A DNA stretch of 64,000 nucleotides from Candidatus Eiseniibacteriota bacterium (GTDB taxonomy: Bacteria; Eisenbacteria; RBG-16-71-46; CAIMUX01). Below are positions 61,105-64,000 of this stretch, in pieces. The stretch is taken from assembly GCA_016712505.1 (NCBI GenBank), contig JADJQY010000013.1, positions 262,010-326,009 of the forward strand. Reading direction: 5' to 3'. A program made the position numbers and the translations under genes. Under the pieces are notes generated by a model. That model saw only the letters and a program-made list of their open reading frames with translations. It was not told the origin of the DNA and searched no databases. The number at the start of each line of letters is the position of its first letter. Positions within the stretch are counted from its first letter, which is position 1.

Positions 61105-64000
61105 TGGCGGCGAAGCTCGATCCCGAGGTTCTTGCGCACCTGGAGTGGCTTGGCTTCGTCCGTCCCACCGGGCTGGTGGTGTCCGCCCCTGCCCTGGTGC
61201 GGGCCGGCGCGATCCTCAACCGGCGCGATCTCGAAGGTCAGACACGGCTCCTCGCCTGCATGGTCGAGCGTGACCGATCGGGGGACGGCGAATCCGAGCG
61301 GTATCTGCCGGACTTCCCGGCCTTTGCCGAATCGGTGCTCGAGTGGAACTTTTCCGCCTCGTCGGTTTTTGGCAGCGTCGATTTTCCGGTTCCGGCGGAA
61401 CTCGAGGTCGCGCTCCCGGACTATGGAGAGACGCTCCGCCCCGACTTCGCCGTCCGCGAGCCCGAGCCGAAGGAGGGGGCCAGCCCCTGGCAGCTCGTGA
61501 TCACCCGGCTCGACCTCGGCACGCCGTTCGATGAGGTCACCCGCAGTGGCGGCGGATTCGAAGTCTCGCCCCACGGTCGGATGGAGCGCCTCCTCCGCCA
61601 GACCGGCGTTCCCGCCGGGCTCCTCTGGAACGGACAGATCATTCGCCTGATCTCCGCGCCGCGAGGGGAGAGCTCCGGCTGGATCGACTTCCGGGTCGCC
61701 GACATGATTCAGACCGCCGGGCGCCCGATCGTCACCGCGTTGCGCCTCCTGCTCCGACAGGAGCGCCTGCTCGCCCTCCCCAGGCACCAACGTCTCCCCG
61801 CGCTCCTCGAGGAGAGCCGGAAGTTCCAGAACGAGGTCAGCGAGCGCCTGGCCGAGCAGGTGCTCCACGCGCTCTACGAACTCCTGCGAGGTTTCCAGGC
61901 GGCCAACGATGCGACGAAGGGCGCGCTCCTCCGCGAACCGCTCGCGGAACATCCCGACGAGGTCTATCGGGCGCTTCTTACCGTCATCCTGCGCCTCGTT
62001 TTTCTGCTCTATGCCGAGGAGCGGGACATGCTGCCCGCCGAGCAGACGTTCCTCCGCTACTACTCGCTGGCCGGCCTCCACGCGCGGCTGCGAGAGGATG
62101 CTGCCCTCCACCCGGACACCATGGACCAGCGCTACGGGGCCTGGGCGCAACTCCTCGTCCTCTTCCGGATGGTGCACGACGGGGCCCGATCCGACACCAT
62201 GAGCCTTCCGCCGCGCCACGGTGTGCTGTTCGATCCCGACCGCTTCAAGTTCCTCGAAGGCCGCTCGGGGAGCGGTGCCCGCCAGCTCCACGAGCGCATC
62301 CACGCGCCCCTGGTCTCCGACGGCACGATCTACCGCGCGCTCGAGAAGCTGCTGGTCCTGGACGGTGAGCGGATCTCCTACCGCGCCCTCGATGTGGAGC
62401 AGATCGGCTCCGTCTACGAGACCATGATGGGCTTCCGCCTCGAGACCGCCACCGGCCCCAGCGTGGCCATCAAGCCCCAGAAGAAGCACGGCGCCCCCAC
62501 CGCCATCGACCTCGAAGCGCTCCTCGCCGAGACGCCCGCGAAGCGCGAGAAGACGCTCCAGGAGCGGGCCGATCGCAAGCTCTCCGAGACCGTGAAGAAG
62601 GCCACCCAACGTGCCGCAACCTTGGCTGACTTACACGCCGCCCTCGAGCCGGTGATCGACAAGGCCGCCACGCCCGATCTCGTGCTCCCCGGCGCCATGG
62701 TCCTCCAGCCCAGCCAGGAGCGTCGTCGTTCCGGCTCGCACTACACCCCGCGCTCTCTGACCCAGCCGATCGTTCGCACCACGCTCGAACCGATCCTCGC
62801 TCGCCTTCGCGGTGCCGACGGACACCCGCCACGGCCAGAGCAGATCCTGGACCTCAAGGTCTGCGATCCCGCCATGGGATCCGGCGCCTTCCTCGTCGAG
62901 ACCTGTCGCCAGCTTGGCGAGGCCCTCGTCGAGTCCTGGCACGCCCACGGCCAGCTTCCCAGCATTCCCCCCGACGAGGACGAGCTCATCCTCGCCCGTC
63001 GGCTGATCGCGCAGCGCTGTCTCTACGGCGTCGATCGGAACCCCGTTGCCGTCGATCTCGCCAAGGTCTCCCTCTGGCTCGTCACCCTGGCCAAGGATCA
63101 CCCCCTGACCTTCGTCGACCACGCACTCCGTCACGGCGATTCCCTCGTCGGCCTCACCCGCCGCCAGATCGAGACCTTCCACTGGGATCCCCAAGCTCCC
63201 ACCTTCAAGGCCGGCTTCGAGGCCATGCAGGTCGAGCAGCACGTCGTCGCCGCCGCCGCCTTCCGCCGCCAGATCCGCGAAGCCTCCGAGGAGATCCCCG
63301 ATCGCGAACTTCGCGACCTCTGGCACCAGGCCCAGCGGGAACTCTCCACCGTCCGGCTCTTCGGCGACCTCGTCATCGCCGCGTACTTCTCTTCCGAGAA
63401 ACCCAAGGAGCGCGAAGCGGTCCGCAACGCCTACGTCGCAAGCGTTCTCGACGGCAAGGCCGACGCCCATCGCGCCCCGCTTTCCGACCTCCGTCACGCC
63501 GATCCACCCCTCGCCCCCTTCCACTGGCCGATCGAGTTCCCCGAAGTCTTCGACCGAGCCAACCCCGGCTTCGACGCCTTCGTCGGCAATCCGCCGTTCG
63601 CCGGGAAGAACACCATCGCCGCCGCCAACCCCGAGGCCTATCCCCACTGGCTCCAGCATGTGCACCCAGACAGCCACGGCAACGCCGATCTCGTCGCGCA
63701 CTTCTTTCGCCGCGCCTTCGACCACACGCGCAGGAGCGGCACCTTCGGCCTCATCGCCACCAATACCATCGCCCAAGGCGACACCCGTGCCAGCGGCCTC
63801 CGCTGGATCTGCACTCACGGCGGCGAGATCTACGCCGTTCGGAAGCGCGTCAAGTGGCCCGGCCTCGCCGCCGTCGTGGTCAGCGTCCTCCACGTGATCA
63901 ACGGCCCCCATTCCGGTCCCCGCCGCCTCGACGACCGCCCCGTCGACCTCATCACAGCATTCCTCTTCCACCGCGGCGGCCACCAAGACCCCGCCCGCCT
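61104..64000 (+). CDS. Adenine-specific DNA methyltransferase, DISARM DrmMI-like (truncated by window end)
   Basis: At least 965 residues, still open at the window edge. ATG at 61104 shares its A with the TGA of the SNF2 gene. The N-terminal ~400 residues are a helical recognition/dimer-type region. The methyltransferase core begins near residue 585 with motif I DPAMGSGAFLVETCRQ, then ILARRLIAQRCLYGVDRNPVAVDLAKVSLWL and catalytic motif IV NPPFAGKN near residue 830, followed by DLVAHFFRRAFDHTRRSGTFGLIATNTIAQGDTR. This is the Eco57I/MmeI-like N6-adenine class. Position after SNF2 fits class 1 DISARM drmMI; BREX PglX would instead be expected next to brxC/pglZ, which are not seen. Confidence 0.85.
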   Translation, partial: MAAKLDPEVLAHLEWLGFVRPTGLVVSAPALVRAGAILNRRDLEGQTRLLACMVERDRSGDGESERYLPDFPAFAESVLEWNFSASSVFGSVDFPVPAELEVALPDYGETLRPDFAVREPEPKEGASPWQLVITRLDLGTPFDEVTRSGGGFEVSPHGRMERLLRQTGVPAGLLWNGQIIRLISAPRGESSGWIDFRVADMIQTAGRPIVTALRLLLRQERLLALPRHQRLPALLEESRKFQNEVSERLAEQVLHALYELLRGFQAANDATKGALLREPLAEHPDEVYRALLTVILRLVFLLYAEERDMLPAEQTFLRYYSLAGLHARLREDAALHPDTMDQRYGAWAQLLVLFRMVHDGARSDTMSLPPRHGVLFDPDRFKFLEGRSGSGARQLHERIHAPLVSDGTIYRALEKLLVLDGERISYRALDVEQIGSVYETMMGFRLETATGPSVAIKPQKKHGAPTAIDLEALLAETPAKREKTLQERADRKLSETVKKATQRAATLADLHAALEPVIDKAATPDLVLPGAMVLQPSQERRRSGSHYTPRSLTQPIVRTTLEPILARLRGADGHPPRPEQILDLKVCDPAMGSGAFLVETCRQLGEALVESWHAHGQLPSIPPDEDELILARRLIAQRCLYGVDRNPVAVDLAKVSLWLVTLAKDHPLTFVDHALRHGDSLVGLTRRQIETFHWDPQAPTFKAGFEAMQVEQHVVAAAAFRRQIREASEEIPDRELRDLWHQAQRELSTVRLFGDLVIAAYFSSEKPKEREAVRNAYVASVLDGKADAHRAPLSDLRHADPPLAPFHWPIEFPEVFDRANPGFDAFVGNPPFAGKNTIAAANPEAYPHWLQHVHPDSHGNADLVAHFFRRAFDHTRRSGTFGLIATNTIAQGDTRASGLRWICTHGGEIYAVRKRVKWPGLAAVVVSVLHVINGPHSGPRRLDDRPVDLITAFLFHRGGHQDPAR

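Noticed and set aside
62631..63986. Long antisense open frame (451 codons) opposite the methyltransferase gene
   Set aside because: It is a mirror of a high-GC coding frame. Its translation is Val/Gly/Glu-rich low complexity with no motif, while the plus strand has complete methyltransferase motifs.
61104..64000. BREX PglX or a type I restriction-modification subunit
   Set aside because: No brx/pgl genes or hsdR/hsdS are adjacent, and the SNF2 coupling fits DISARM better. Only the right flank could settle it.

Overview
High-GC, gene-dense bacterial chromosome segment. Two secreted proteins end in FlgD-like Ig domains, one of them also carries cohesin/dockerin-like modules, there is a GldA/F/G-type ABC operon with a DUF4340 partner, and GTGA/ATGA start-stop overlaps are common. 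Together these suggest a member of the FCB group, for example a Candidatus Eisenbacteria-like lineage. This placement is inference; no rRNA or tRNA is visible to confirm it. Several genes carry one-base frameshifts next to G/C runs, which looks like residual indel error in a metagenome or long-read assembly, although real decay cannot be excluded.

Layout. 1-2.6 kb (- strand): a truncated membrane glycosyltransferase, a lipoprotein and elongation factor P. 2.9-4.7 kb: a divergent pair, an uncharacterised core-binding-like protein and an AAA_14/DUF4143 ATPase. 4.8-6.8 kb: DEAD-box RNA helicase. 7.1-18.8 kb (+): molybdopterin oxidoreductase, subtilase, TPR membrane protein, DinB/DUF1572 protein, two membrane metalloproteases (YugP-like and RseP), a PLP enzyme and an Eis-like acetyltransferase. 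18.9-31.0 kb (-): GldA/F/G/DUF4340 ABC operon, an HTH protein fused to a degenerate M29 peptidase domain, a structured intergenic element, glutamine synthetase, a heterodimeric ABC exporter and infA. 31.1-38.3 kb (+): TRAP T and P components, a secreted protein, a rhodanese-potassium channel fusion with an in-frame UGA and a SECIS-like hairpin, DinB, DUF72, a Cys-rich microprotein and an EamA transporter. 38.3-43.2 kb: a degenerate Fic/winged-helix protein with a twin palindromic operator, HrpB helicase and a small membrane protein. 43.2-51.0 kb (-): phosphoglucomutase, isocitrate dehydrogenase-family enzyme, a membrane-anchored protein and a 1375-residue NHL/cohesin/dockerin protein. 51.2-55.7 kb: nitroreductase, F420/NADP oxidoreductase-like protein, membrane mannosyltransferase-like protein and a Cys-peptidase-like protein. 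55.8-64.0 kb (+): a defence island with an AAA ATPase plus a putative nuclease partner, then a SNF2 helicase translationally coupled to a large adenine methylase, the arrangement of class 1 DISARM (drmD-drmMI), cut by the window edge.

The strongest candidate for something new is 34438-35637. A rhodanese domain whose CxxxxC motif has UGA in place of the second Cys runs in frame into a two-helix potassium channel. A 6-bp stem with a GGUCG loop starts exactly 11 nt after the UGA, the spacing known for the E. coli fdhF SECIS. Secondary leads are the Fic-fold putative repressor with lost catalytic residues, the HTH/pseudo-aminopeptidase fusion, and the ATPase/nuclease pair beside the DISARM-like locus.
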